Part shown: piece by piece, positions 7,536-16,271 of the stretch
Layout: each line of letters opens with the position of its first letter
Numbering within the stretch: the stretch's first letter is position 1
Origin: Planctomycetota bacterium
GTDB lineage: Bacteria > Planctomycetota > Planctomycetia > Planctomycetales > Planctomycetaceae
DNA length: 35,166 nt
Direction of reading: 5' to 3'
Assembly (NCBI GenBank): GCA_027623235.1
Contig: JAQBVJ010000076.1
Location: 1 to 35,166, forward strand
Made by a program: the position numbers and the translations under genes
Notes under the pieces: generated by a model
What the model saw: the letters and a program-made list of their open reading frames with translations, nothing else
Told to the model about the DNA's origin: nothing
Database searches by the model: none

Positions 7536-8948
7536 CTATTTCTTCGGGCGAAAACTGTGAGTCGCCTGGCCGTAGAACCCCTCGGCCGCTTCCATGATCG
7601 TTTCCGACAGAGTCGGGTGAGCATGAATACTGTCGGCGAGGTCTCGCGCAACGGCGGCCGTTTCAACCGCGATGACACCCTCGGCGATCATTTCCCCGGC
7701 TCCGGCACCGACGATGCCGACGCCCAGAACTCGTTCGGTTTCCGGGTCGATGATCAGCTTCGTCAGCCCTTCCGTTCGCGAGATCGCCTGAGCTCGCCCC
7801 GACGCAGCCCACGGGAATCGCACCACGGTCACATTCCGTCCCGCGGCTTTGGCTTCACTTTCGGTGAGGCCGCACCAGGCAAGTTCGGGGTCCGTGAAAA
7901 CGACGGCGGGAATGGCAATGTTGTCAAACTCGGCTGGTTGACCAAGCAGCGTTTCCACCGCGACTTTGGCTTCGCGAGTCGCTTTGTGAGCCAGCATCGG
8001 TTCCCCGGCGACGTCGCCAATCGCAAGGATATTCGGATCGGCCGTCCGCTGGTTTTTGTCGATCTTGATGAAGCCTTTGTCATCGATCTGGGCGGCAGTG
8101 TTCTCCAGGCCGCAGCCGCGGCTGTTTGGTCGACGCCCGATCGAAATCAGCACCCGGTCAAACGTCTGCGGCGACTCAACGTCCTCGCCTTCGAGCTCGG
8201 CAACAATTCCGCCGGAGGTCGCCTTCAGGCTCGCCACTTTGGTTTTCAGGTGGATCGCCTTGAAGTGCTCCTTCAGCCGCGTGGCGAGAGGTCTCACAAG
8301 ATCGCGGTCAGCTCCGGGAAGCAGGCCGGCGAGCATCTCGACGACGGTGACTTCCGATCCGAGTGCGGAATAGACCGAGCCCATTTCCAGACCGATGTAT
8401 CCTCCACCGACGACCAATAGTTTCTTCGGGACGTCCGCCAGCGCGAGGGCTCCTGTCGAGTCCATGACGCGGTCGTCACCCAGGTCGAAGAACGGCGGCA
8501 TGACCGGTGTCGAGCCGGTGGCCACGATCGCATGCTTGAATTTCAGCTCGTCCGCCGAGCCGTCCGGCTTCTTGAGCCGCAGCGTGTTCGAGTCAATAAA
8601 CTCGCCGCGAGCCTGGACCAGTTTCACTCCGCGTGCTTTACAGAGCTGTCCGATGCCGCCGGTCAGGCCGCTGATGACTCCGTTCTTGAAGTCGCGCAAT
8701 TTGTCGAGGTCGATTTTTGGTTTGGCGAAAGTCACTCCCCACTGCTCGGCGTCCTGGGCTTCGTGAAGCAGCTTGGCCACGTGCAGCAGAGCTTTCGACG
8801 GGATGCACCCGCGGTGCAGACACACGCCGCCGGGAGCCGACTCCTCATTGACGAGGGTCACGTCCATCCCGTGGTCCGCCGCGTGAAAAGCCGCCGGATA
8901 TCCACCGGGGCCAGCACCAATCACAACGAGGTCTGTCGAAAGTGCCAT
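7536..8948 (-). CDS. lpdA: dihydrolipoyl dehydrogenase (E3)
   Basis: This flavoprotein reoxidises dihydrolipoamide of the pyruvate dehydrogenase complex with NAD+. It has 470 residues, the normal length. The N-terminal FAD site is VVIGAGPGGYPAA (residues 8-20). The redox disulfide is Cys43 and Cys48 in GGVCLHRGCIPSK. The NAD-binding site VVGGGYIGLEMG is in the middle, and the second FAD motif is ILAIGDVAG. The C-terminal interface carries the catalytic His-Glu pair in HAHPTLSETIMEA. It is the last gene of the aceE-aceF-zinc ribbon-lpdA group on the minus strand, 91 bp after the small zinc-ribbon gene. The neighbourhood assigns it to pyruvate rather than another 2-oxo acid complex. Confidence 0.97.
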   Translation of the reverse strand: MALSTDLVVIGAGPGGYPAAFHAADHGMDVTLVNEESAPGGVCLHRGCIPSKALLHVAKLLHEAQDAEQWGVTFAKPKIDLDKLRDFKNGVISGLTGGIGQLCKARGVKLVQARGEFIDSNTLRLKKPDGSADELKFKHAIVATGSTPVMPPFFDLGDDRVMDSTGALALADVPKKLLVVGGGYIGLEMGSVYSALGSEVTVVEMLAGLLPGADRDLVRPLATRLKEHFKAIHLKTKVASLKATSGGIVAELEGEDVESPQTFDRVLISIGRRPNSRGCGLENTAAQIDDKGFIKIDKNQRTADPNILAIGDVAGEPMLAHKATREAKVAVETLLGQPAEFDNIAIPAVVFTDPELAWCGLTESEAKAAGRNVTVVRFPWAASGRAQAISRTEGLTKLIIDPETERVLGVGIVGAGAGEMIAEGVIAVETAAVARDLADSIHAHPTLSETIMEAAEGFYGQATHSFRPKK

Positions 8949-9039
8949 AGATCAACCCGCAGGGTGCGTCATGACGCACCAGAAATTCGAATGACAAAAA
9001 TCAAAGAGTTCAACTCGAAGGTACGAGCGAGGTACTCGG

Positions 9040-9534
9040 CTACTCTTCGTCTCCACCTTTTCCGGTAAACCAGTACCAGCCGACGCCGATCAGTGTCGCG
9101 CCGAAACCGATCGCTTTGAACGGTCGACGGCCAGCCTCAACGTCGCCCCAGGCTCCGAACATCGCGCCGCCGGCGAAGACGATGATGCCTCCGCCAAGCA
9201 CCATGCTGATGATGCCGCCGATCAATTTGAGCGGACCCGGGCCGCCGCTGCTCGACTTCCGTTTTTTCCTGCTGGCTGCCGATTTGCCCTTGCTGGACTT
9301 CTTCTTTGCCGGGCTGCGCCGCGGTGCGGGCTCATCGTAGTCGTCGTAATCGTCTCCGTAATCCTCGTACTCGTCTTCGTACTCGTCCGGTTCGGGCTTC
9401 GGGCGGGCCGCTTTTCTCGCCGGCGCGGGTACCTGGCAGGTTTCGCCGCACTCCTTGCAGCGGAACCGCTTGCCGCTTTTGTCGTCACCGACAGCGTATG
9501 TCTTGCCACATTCGCAAACGACTTTGATTGTCAT
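9040..9534 (-). CDS. small zinc-ribbon membrane protein of unknown function
   Basis: A protein of 164 residues. The N-terminus is a zinc ribbon with Cys7 and Cys9 (CECGK) and Cys26 and Cys29 (CKECGE). A central part is first acidic and tyrosine-rich (EYEDEYEDYGDDYDDYD), then basic and lysine-rich (PAKKKSSKGKSAASRKKRK). Two hydrophobic segments follow, near residues 101-128 and 140-156. Small zinc ribbon-linker-membrane proteins of this kind are common in planctomycetes, and no function is known to me. It sits inside the pyruvate dehydrogenase gene group, between aceF and lpdA and on the same strand, so it is likely cotranscribed. Whether it takes part in the complex, for instance by membrane tethering, is open. 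Confidence 0.8.
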   Translation of the reverse strand: MTIKVVCECGKTYAVGDDKSGKRFRCKECGETCQVPAPARKAARPKPEPDEYEDEYEDYGDDYDDYDEPAPRRSPAKKKSSKGKSAASRKKRKSSSGGPGPLKLIGGIISMVLGGGIIVFAGGAMFGAWGDVEAGRRPFKAIGFGATLIGVGWYWFTGKGGDEE

Positions 9535-9636
9535 TTGAATTCATCCTGAGTAGCCAGGTGGAGCCCGGTGCCTGCCGCAGATACCGAACGATTGGTCGCG
9601 AGACCGACCAGAGAGATTCACCTGTCGAGACTGCAA

Positions 9637-10971
9637 TCAACTCTCGACCGCCAGTTGAAAATACTCACTTAACAATTGTCCGAGCCTCACGATGAAGCGA
9701 GCCGCGTCGGCCCCGTTAACGACTCGATGGTCGTATGAAAGTGAGAGGGGCAGCATCAATCGCTCGTCGATTTCTCCATCAACGATTTTCAGCTCGGTCC
9801 GGCCTCGCGACATGCCGAGAATGCCGACTTCCGGGTAGTTGACGATTGGCGTGAATGCCGTCCCGCCGATGCCACCCAGATTCGTAATCGTGAAACACGA
9901 ACCCTGCATCTCGCTGAGCTTGACTCCGCCGTCGCGTGCCCGGCCGGCAACGTCGGTCAGGGCGGCTGCGATTTCGGAAATGCTTTTCTGATCGCAGTCC
10001 CGAATGACGGGAACGAGCAGCCCGTTCGGCGTGTCGACGGCGCAGCCGATGTGAAAATACTTGCGGTAAACGAGCTCGTTCGTCTGAGGGTCGAGGGCCG
10101 AGTTGAATTTCGGAAACTCTTTCAGGCAGATCGCGGCCGCTTTCATCGCGATGGCCGTCATCGTGACTTTCGGAGCGCCCGTCTTCTTCGCGATCTCAGC
10201 AACTCGCCGGCGGGCGGCTTCGAGTTCGGTGATGTCGACCAGGTCGTGCTGAGTCACATGAGGAATCACGTTCCAGCACATGCTGAGGTTGGCCGCAGCG
10301 GAGCGACCGATCTTGTTCATCGGAACGCGTTCGGTCTCGCCCCATTTGCTGAAGTCGGGGAGTGGTGGCGGTGTGTAGCCGCCTCCACCACCACTGGCAC
10401 CTCCGCGTTCCATGACCGACTTCACGTAAAACTTCACGTCTTCCTGAGTAATCCGTCCTCCCGCGGCACTTCCGGAGACGCCGTGAAGGTCGACGCCCAG
10501 CTGACGCGCGAGCCGCCGCGTCGCAGGACCGGCCGGAGCGGGTGTGCCATCGTCGCTCTCCGCCGAAGAGGGAGCCGCCACGACCGCAGCCGTTCGCGCG
10601 GGAGCCGCAACCGCGACCGGCTTTGCGACAGGCACTTCGGAATCAGGAGCCGCTGAAGCCGCGGGGGCAGGTGCCGGTGCCACTTCCGCTGGCGCAGCGG
10701 GTGCCGCAGCCGCCGGTGTCGTTTCCGCAGCGGCTGACTCCTCAAGAGTCAGCAGGACCGAACCGACTTTGATCGAGTCTCCCGGAGCCGCGTGAATCTT
10801 CGTGACGGTCCCTCCGAAACCAATCTCGATATCGGCGGCCGCTTTGTCGGTTTCGACTTCGGCAACAACCGCACCGGCCTCGACGACATCGCCAACGGCG
10901 ACCGTCAGTGAGGCAAGGTCAACGGATTCGACGCCTTCGTCGATGGCGGGAACAAGGAACTCTCTGGCCAT
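9637..10971 (-). CDS. aceF: dihydrolipoyl acetyltransferase (E2 of pyruvate dehydrogenase)
   Basis: It transfers acetyl groups from lipoamide to CoA and forms the core of the complex. The ATG at 10971 (MAREFLVPAID) starts the lipoyl domain directly; the open frame upstream to 11073 is unlike the family. It has 444 residues. There is a single lipoyl domain with Lys43 in VETDKAAAD, then an Ala/Pro-rich linker of about 80 residues. A peripheral-subunit-binding domain follows (PATRRLARQLGVDLHGVSGS, then GRITQEDV), and then the catalytic domain with the active-site motif DHRVVNGADAARF. Asn replaces the usual Asp after DHRVV; this variant is known in E2p of homodimeric-E1 complexes. It lies 114 bp downstream of aceE. 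Confidence 0.95.
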   Translation of the reverse strand: MAREFLVPAIDEGVESVDLASLTVAVGDVVEAGAVVAEVETDKAAADIEIGFGGTVTKIHAAPGDSIKVGSVLLTLEESAAAETTPAAAAPAAPAEVAPAPAPAASAAPDSEVPVAKPVAVAAPARTAAVVAAPSSAESDDGTPAPAGPATRRLARQLGVDLHGVSGSAAGGRITQEDVKFYVKSVMERGGASGGGGGYTPPPLPDFSKWGETERVPMNKIGRSAAANLSMCWNVIPHVTQHDLVDITELEAARRRVAEIAKKTGAPKVTMTAIAMKAAAICLKEFPKFNSALDPQTNELVYRKYFHIGCAVDTPNGLLVPVIRDCDQKSISEIAAALTDVAGRARDGGVKLSEMQGSCFTITNLGGIGGTAFTPIVNYPEVGILGMSRGRTELKIVDGEIDERLMLPLSLSYDHRVVNGADAARFIVRLGQLLSEYFQLAVES

Positions 10972-11085
10972 TGAGAACTCGCTTCTGGATGAATCAAACA
11001 CCAGCGAGGCCGGTGTGGGAAGTTTGTTGGTGAGGCCGCAGGCGGCAGTGAGGATCCGAAACGGAACCCGCAAACAACCCCATGA

Positions 11086-13767
11086 CTACGCGTAAAGCGG
11101 GTCGACCTTTTCGGGGTCGATCCCCAGGTCTTTGACCGCTTTGGTCAGTTTCCGTTTTTCGAATTCGCCGAGCTTCGACAGCTCGACAAGAGTTGCCAGT
11201 ACGACGTTTTCGGCGTCAATTTCAAAATGGCTTCGCAGTTTCTCGCGAGTGTCGCTGCGGCCGAAGCCGTCCGTGCCGAGCACTGTGTACGGCCCCGGCA
11301 CCCACTCGCGAATCTGATCGGCGACAAGCCGCACGTTATCGCTGGACGAAATGAACGGTCCATCGACTCCGGCAAGCGTCTCTTCGAGGTAGCTCTTTTG
11401 AGCGGACTTCGCCGGGTGGAGACGGCTCCATCGCTGAGCGGTGCGTGCATCGCGAGCGAGCTCCGAATAACTGGTCACACTCCAGACGTCGGAGGCGATG
11501 CCGTACGTTTCTTCGAGGATCTGCTGAGCCCGGATGACTTCGTTCAGGATCGTTCCACTGCCGAACAGTTGAGGCCGCTTCGCTTTCTTGTCTGTCGATT
11601 TCGTGCTGCGAAGCTTGTACATGCCCTTCAGGATGCCTTCGGTGCAACCATCCGGCATCGGGATCATCTCGTAGTCTTCGTTGTAAACAGCGACGTAGTA
11701 AATCAGCGACTCGTCGTCGCCGTACATTCTCTTCATGCCGTTGTGAATAATCGTAATGAGCTCGTAGCCGTACGCCGGGTCGTAAGCGACGCAGGTCGGA
11801 ACGGTTGTCGCGATGAGCAGACTGTGGCCGTCCTCGTGCTGCAGTCCCTCACCGTTGAGCGTTGTTCGTCCGGACGTACCTCCTATGAGGAAGCCTTTCG
11901 CCCGCGAATCCGCCGCACACCAGATGAGGTCGCCGACGCGCTGGAAGCCGAACATCGAGTAGAAAATGTAAAACGGAATCATGTTGAGACCGAGGTTCGA
12001 GTACGCCGTACCGGCCGCGATGAAGGACGAGAGCGCCCCCGCTTCGTTGATTCCCTCTTCGAGAATCTGACCGTCCTTCGCCTCTTTGTAATACATCGCC
12101 AGGTGGCGATCGACAGGCTCGTAGAGCTGCCCTTTGCTGGCGTAGATGCCGCATTGCTTAAAGAGACCTTCCATGCCGAACGTTCGGGCTTCGTCCGGAA
12201 TGATCGGGACGACTCGTTTGCCAATGCTCTTGTCACGCAAAAGGACTCGTCCGAGAAACTGACCGAAGACGCCAGTTGTGGAAGCACTCTTTCCAATGAC
12301 ACGGTCTGTGTAAAACGCGAGGCACTCGTCGATGGCGGGAATGTCGAGCTTCTCGTCAGTCGGTTTTCGAGCCGGCAGGTACCCGCCCAGAAGTTTCCGC
12401 CGCTCCTGGAGGTACTCCATTTCGAAGTCGTCTTCAGAGGGTCGGTAAAAATCGATGTCGTGTACGTCCTCGTCGCTGATCGGGATTCCGAAACGGTTGC
12501 GGAATTCCTTCAGTTCCTGCTCATTCGCCTTCTTGACGTTGTGAGCAATGTTGCGGCCCTCGCCGGCTTCGCCCAGTCCGTAGCCCTTAATTGTTTTGGC
12601 CAGGATGACCGTTGGTGAGCCGACATTTTTCGTCGCTGCGCAATAAGCGGCGTAAACCTTGTCCGGATCGTGGCCACCTCGGTTGAGCTTCTGAAGCTGC
12701 TCGTCAGACAGGTGCTCGACCATCGCCTTCAGTTCGGGCGAGTTGAAAAAGTGATCGCGGATGTAGGCACCGGACTCGACGGCGTATTTCTGATACTGGC
12801 CGTCGATCACTTCACCCATGCGGCGCACCAGAGCCCCCGAATCATCTTTGGCGAGAAGTTGATCCCACTCGCCGCCCCAGACGACTTTGATGACGTTCCA
12901 GCCAGCTCCACGGAATGCCGCTTCGAGCTCCTGGATGATCTTCGAGTTGCCTCGAACCGGACCGTCGAGCCGCTGCAGATTGCAGTTCACCACGAATGTC
13001 AGATTGTCGAGGTTCTCGCGCGAGGCGAGCGTGATCGCGCCGAGCGATTCCGGTTCGTCGATCTCACCGTCGCCCAGAAACGCCCAGACGTTGGATTTTG
13101 AAGTGTCGAGCAAACCGCGATGTTCGAGGTATCTCAGAAACCGTGCATGATAAATCGCGGTGATCGGCCCAAGGCCCATCGACACGGTGGGAAACTGCCA
13201 GAAGTCAGGCATCAGCCACGGATGCGGGTAAGACGACAGGCCGACTCCGCTCGGCAGTTCACGTCGGAAGTGCAGCAGGTTGTCTTCGGTGAGGCGACCT
13301 TCGACGAAGGCTCGCGCGTAGACGCCGGGAGACGCGTGACCCTGGAAGTAGACCTGGTCTCCGGTGTGTTCCGGTGTGCGGGCGTGAAAGAAGTGGTTGA
13401 ATCCGACTTCGTAAAGCGTTGCGGAACTGGCGTAAGTCGAAATGTGGCCGCCGACTCCGATGTAATCGCGGTTGGCTCGCACAACCATTGCCATCGCGTT
13501 CCAGCGAATGATGCTCTTAATGCGTCGTTCCGTGTCACGATTGCCCGGGAACGGCGGTTCATCTTCAACGGGAATTGAGTTGATGTACGGCGTGTTCGCC
13601 GTAAACGGCATGTGAACGCCGCGCTGGTAGGCCCGCTCCTGGAGAAGTGTGAGCATTTCCTGAACTTTGTCCCGCCCGTAGCGATGGAGCAGGTCGTCCA
13701 GCGAGTCAAACCACTCGTCCAGTTCTTCAGGATCGAACCCGTTGGCGGGATTCGGCGTGTCGGTCAT
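11086..13767 (-). CDS. aceE: pyruvate dehydrogenase E1, homodimeric type
   Basis: This is the thiamine-diphosphate enzyme that decarboxylates pyruvate and acetylates the E2 lipoyl group. It has 893 residues, as in the single-chain AceE family rather than the alpha/beta type. The ThDP/Mg motif is GDGEIDEPES near residue 232, with the metal-binding Asn in NCNLQRLDGPVRGN near 261. The N-terminus (FDSLDDLLHRYG) is the short E2-binding part, and YFQGHASPGVYARAF and SSYPHPWLMPDFWQFPTVSM are family hallmarks. It is the first gene of the operon with aceF, the zinc-ribbon gene and lpdA. The start at 13767 matches the family N-terminus. Confidence 0.97.
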   Translation of the reverse strand: MTDTPNPANGFDPEELDEWFDSLDDLLHRYGRDKVQEMLTLLQERAYQRGVHMPFTANTPYINSIPVEDEPPFPGNRDTERRIKSIIRWNAMAMVVRANRDYIGVGGHISTYASSATLYEVGFNHFFHARTPEHTGDQVYFQGHASPGVYARAFVEGRLTEDNLLHFRRELPSGVGLSSYPHPWLMPDFWQFPTVSMGLGPITAIYHARFLRYLEHRGLLDTSKSNVWAFLGDGEIDEPESLGAITLASRENLDNLTFVVNCNLQRLDGPVRGNSKIIQELEAAFRGAGWNVIKVVWGGEWDQLLAKDDSGALVRRMGEVIDGQYQKYAVESGAYIRDHFFNSPELKAMVEHLSDEQLQKLNRGGHDPDKVYAAYCAATKNVGSPTVILAKTIKGYGLGEAGEGRNIAHNVKKANEQELKEFRNRFGIPISDEDVHDIDFYRPSEDDFEMEYLQERRKLLGGYLPARKPTDEKLDIPAIDECLAFYTDRVIGKSASTTGVFGQFLGRVLLRDKSIGKRVVPIIPDEARTFGMEGLFKQCGIYASKGQLYEPVDRHLAMYYKEAKDGQILEEGINEAGALSSFIAAGTAYSNLGLNMIPFYIFYSMFGFQRVGDLIWCAADSRAKGFLIGGTSGRTTLNGEGLQHEDGHSLLIATTVPTCVAYDPAYGYELITIIHNGMKRMYGDDESLIYYVAVYNEDYEMIPMPDGCTEGILKGMYKLRSTKSTDKKAKRPQLFGSGTILNEVIRAQQILEETYGIASDVWSVTSYSELARDARTAQRWSRLHPAKSAQKSYLEETLAGVDGPFISSSDNVRLVADQIREWVPGPYTVLGTDGFGRSDTREKLRSHFEIDAENVVLATLVELSKLGEFEKRKLTKAVKDLGIDPEKVDPLYA

Positions 13768-14279
13768 GAGGTGCTCGTTGATGGTTGCAGGTTGTGATCG
13801 GATCTTCTGCGGGCAGGACAGCCTCGGTGCGAGGAGTCGCTCCGCAGAAAAACGGTCGTGCAGCGGGCCTTCCGTTCCGTGGCCGCTGAAGGAAGACGTC
13901 TCAAGAGCCGTCTACCGGTCAGGATCTGTTGTCCGGTCTCAGTCCGCGTGGCGGAGCGACACCACTTGTAAAACAAGACGGCCGACCATCGAAATTCGAG
14001 CTCGACGATTCCTGTTGGATCGATTTTGGTGGATGAAAAGTTCGCGAGCAGGACTGCTCCAGAAGTGGAAATGCGCCGTCCGACGGGCGCGGAATCGGCG
14101 GAAACTCCTGAAGGGGCGGACATTATGCCAACGCACCCTCAGGGCAGCAACCAACGGGGAAGAGGCAGGATGGAGAATCGGTCAGGAACAATCGAGATGT
14201 GATGACGATGCGTCCGGCGACAAATACACCCGGAAACTGCCTGGAAATGCGAGTTGCAGTTCCGTCTTCTCCCGGTTAG
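13768..14279. other. divergent intergenic region between aceE and the metal ABC operon
   Basis: About 510 bp with no gene I can support; the frames that stay open through it have no protein-like character. It must hold the aceE promoter (minus) and, at its right end, the control region of the metal transporter. The last 60 bases are clearly more A/T-rich than the rest. Confidence 0.6.
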
Positions 14280-14297
14280 ATTTTGACCAGTCAAAAT
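14280..14297. promoter_or_regulatory. palindromic operator candidate upstream of metal ABC operon
   Basis: ATTTTGA-CCAG-TCAAAAT is a perfect 7-4-7 inverted repeat in an A/T-rich patch, 43 bp before the ATG of the metal receptor gene. Its position suits a metal-dependent repressor site of the DtxR, MntR or Zur kind, and the operon itself carries a DtxR-like module. The regulator is inferred. Confidence 0.5.
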
Positions 14298-14340
14298 AAT
14301 ATTTTTCAATGACCATCAGGAATTGGACAGAGACGAAATC

Positions 14341-15384
14341 ATGGCAATTCGTGAATCAGGATCTCTCAGATCGGTTTCTCAGCGGCTTCACATTTCCCTG
14401 TGTCTGGCGGTCCTGGCATTTCTCGCCGGTTGCGGAGGCTCGAACGGCACGACTGAAACGAGCGGCACGTCCGGGGAAACTGCGTTGAGCGGCACAGGTG
14501 GCGGTTTCAAGATTGTCACCACAACCGGCATGGTGACCGACATTGTCGCAGTCGTCGCCGGCGACCGCGCGACTGTGACCGGGCTCGTCGGAGAAGGCGT
14601 CGACCCTCACCTGTTTACAGCCGGGCGAAACGATGTCCGGCGCCTGCTTGAAGCGGACATCGTGTTTTTCTCGGGACTGCTTCTGGAAGGCAGGATTGCG
14701 GAAGACCTCGGACGGGTCCGTAAGAAGGGGAAGCCGGTCATTGAGGTCACGACGGCGATCGAAAAGTCGTACCTTCGAACGCCGCCCGAATTTGAAGGTC
14801 ACCCCGACCCTCACGTGTGGATGGATGTTTCGGCATGGAGCAAATGCGTTTCTGAAGTGGCCCGTGCGATGGCCGAATTCGATCCGCCAAACAAAGCGGA
14901 GTACGAAAAAAATGCGGCTGACTATCTGGCAAAGCTGACTGACCTCGACCAGTACATTCGAGAGCGCGTCGCCACGATTCCTGAGAGCCAGCGGTACCTC
15001 ATTACGGCTCACGACGCGTTCGGATATTTCGCGAAGGCGTACGGCATCAAGGTGAAGGCCATTCAGGGGATCAGCACTGAGTCTGAAGCCGGGATCTCGG
15101 ACATCACCGAACTCATTGATTTCATCGTTGAAAACCAGGTGCCGTCAATCTTTGTCGAGTCGAGCGTCTCCTCGAAAAATATTACGGCCGTAATCGAGGG
15201 TTGTGCGGCAAAGGGCTTTGAATTGACGATCGGGGGCGAACTTTACTCCGACGCGATGGGAGCTCCCGGCACGTACGAGGGCACCTACATCGGCATGATG
15301 GATCACAACGCGACAACGGTCGCGCGGTCGCTGGGAGGCGAGGCACCCGAACAAGGCTGGCAGAAAAAACTGACGGTCCACTAA
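14341..15384 (+). CDS. metal (Mn/Zn) ABC transporter substrate-binding lipoprotein
   Basis: Cluster A-I/ZnuA-TroA family receptor that captures Zn2+ or Mn2+ outside the inner membrane. The ATG at 14341 is preferred over an in-frame TTG at 14323. It has 347 residues with a lipoprotein signal ending FLAGC, then a Ser/Thr/Gly-rich linker. The mature domain begins FKIVTTTGMVTDIV. The four expected metal ligands are visible: His90 (DPHLF), His158 (DPHVWMD), His224 (TAHDAFGYF) and Asp304 (YSDAMG). His at the third place resembles TroA/ZnuA rather than the Glu of PsaA/MntC, so zinc and manganese are both possible. It heads an operon with the ATPase, 44 bp downstream, and the permease. Confidence 0.93.
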   Translation: MAIRESGSLRSVSQRLHISLCLAVLAFLAGCGGSNGTTETSGTSGETALSGTGGGFKIVTTTGMVTDIVAVVAGDRATVTGLVGEGVDPHLFTAGRNDVRRLLEADIVFFSGLLLEGRIAEDLGRVRKKGKPVIEVTTAIEKSYLRTPPEFEGHPDPHVWMDVSAWSKCVSEVARAMAEFDPPNKAEYEKNAADYLAKLTDLDQYIRERVATIPESQRYLITAHDAFGYFAKAYGIKVKAIQGISTESEAGISDITELIDFIVENQVPSIFVESSVSSKNITAVIEGCAAKGFELTIGGELYSDAMGAPGTYEGTYIGMMDHNATTVARSLGGEAPEQGWQKKLTVH

Positions 15385-15428
15385 CAGACCTTGACCGGAT
15401 ACCCGGTTCCTGGAGTCAGGCTCAGGCA

Positions 15429-16271
15429 ATGAGTGCAGATTCGAAAGCCGCTGCATCAACAGAACCCGCCGGGGTGTCGCCACAGGTTGAGCCGGACGAG
15501 CATCCGCGCAGCTCGCCGATGTCAATTCACGATATGACGGTCGCTTACCACCGTCGACCCGTCCTGTGGGACATTGACTACAACACGCCGCCGGGAAATC
15601 TGATCGCCATTGTCGGCCCGAATGGAGCTGGCAAGAGCACGCTCATCAAGGCTGTGCTGAATCTTGTCCCGACCGTTTCCGGTCAGGTGTCGTTCTTTGG
15701 CGAGCCCTACAAGAAACAGCGCCGGCGAGTTGGCTATGTTCCGCAGCGAAGTTCCGTCGACTGGGACTTCCCGGTCAACGCCCTTGAAGTGGTCACGATG
15801 GGGCTCTACCGGTCGATCGGCTGGTTCCGGCCGGTGACGAAAAAGCACCGGCAGGCGGCGATGGCCGCTCTCGATCGAGTCGGCATGGCTGACTACGCGA
15901 AGCGGCAGATCAGTCAGCTTTCGGGCGGACAGCAGCAGCGCGTTTTCCTCGCCCGCGCGCTGGCTCAGGAAGCCGACCTGTACCTCATGGACGAGCCTTT
16001 CGCAGGCGTCGATGCCGCGACCGAACGAGCGATCGTTGCGGTGCTCAGAGAACTGAAAGATGCCGGGCGAACTGCGATGGTCGTCCACCATGATCTGCAG
16101 ACAGTTCAGGAATACTTCGACGAGGTCGTTCTGCTTAACATGAGGCTCATCGCCAGCGGTCCGGTCGGGGACGTTTTTACAGAGGAGAATCTGCGAGCAA
16201 CCTACGGAGGAAAGCTTGCACTTCTGGACCGAGTCGGGCATCGTATGACCCTGTCGGGAGGGCGACAGTGA
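15429..16271 (+). CDS. metal ABC transporter ATP-binding protein
   Basis: ATPase that drives the metal importer encoded by its neighbours. It has 280 residues. Walker A is GPNGAGKST at residues 63-71, the Q-loop is near YVPQRSSVDWDFP (a sequence typical of the manganese/zinc cluster), the signature is LSGGQQQR at 164-171, Walker B is LYLMDEP at 184-190, and the H-loop is in VVHHDL. The first 30 residues are an extra, poorly conserved extension; an internal ATG before SIHDMTVAY would give a protein of the standard form. Its stop overlaps the GTG start of the permease by four bases (GTGA), so the two are translationally coupled. Confidence 0.95.
   Translation: MSADSKAAASTEPAGVSPQVEPDEHPRSSPMSIHDMTVAYHRRPVLWDIDYNTPPGNLIAIVGPNGAGKSTLIKAVLNLVPTVSGQVSFFGEPYKKQRRRVGYVPQRSSVDWDFPVNALEVVTMGLYRSIGWFRPVTKKHRQAAMAALDRVGMADYAKRQISQLSGGQQQRVFLARALAQEADLYLMDEPFAGVDAATERAIVAVLRELKDAGRTAMVVHHDLQTVQEYFDEVVLLNMRLIASGPVGDVFTEENLRATYGGKLALLDRVGHRMTLSGGRQ

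Noticed and set aside
11227..12618. Long plus-strand frame of 463 residues
   Set aside because: Antisense to aceE, with no family features.
13742..14299. Plus-strand frame of 185 residues before the metal ABC operon
   Set aside because: Overlaps the aceE start, composition unlike protein, no ribosome site.
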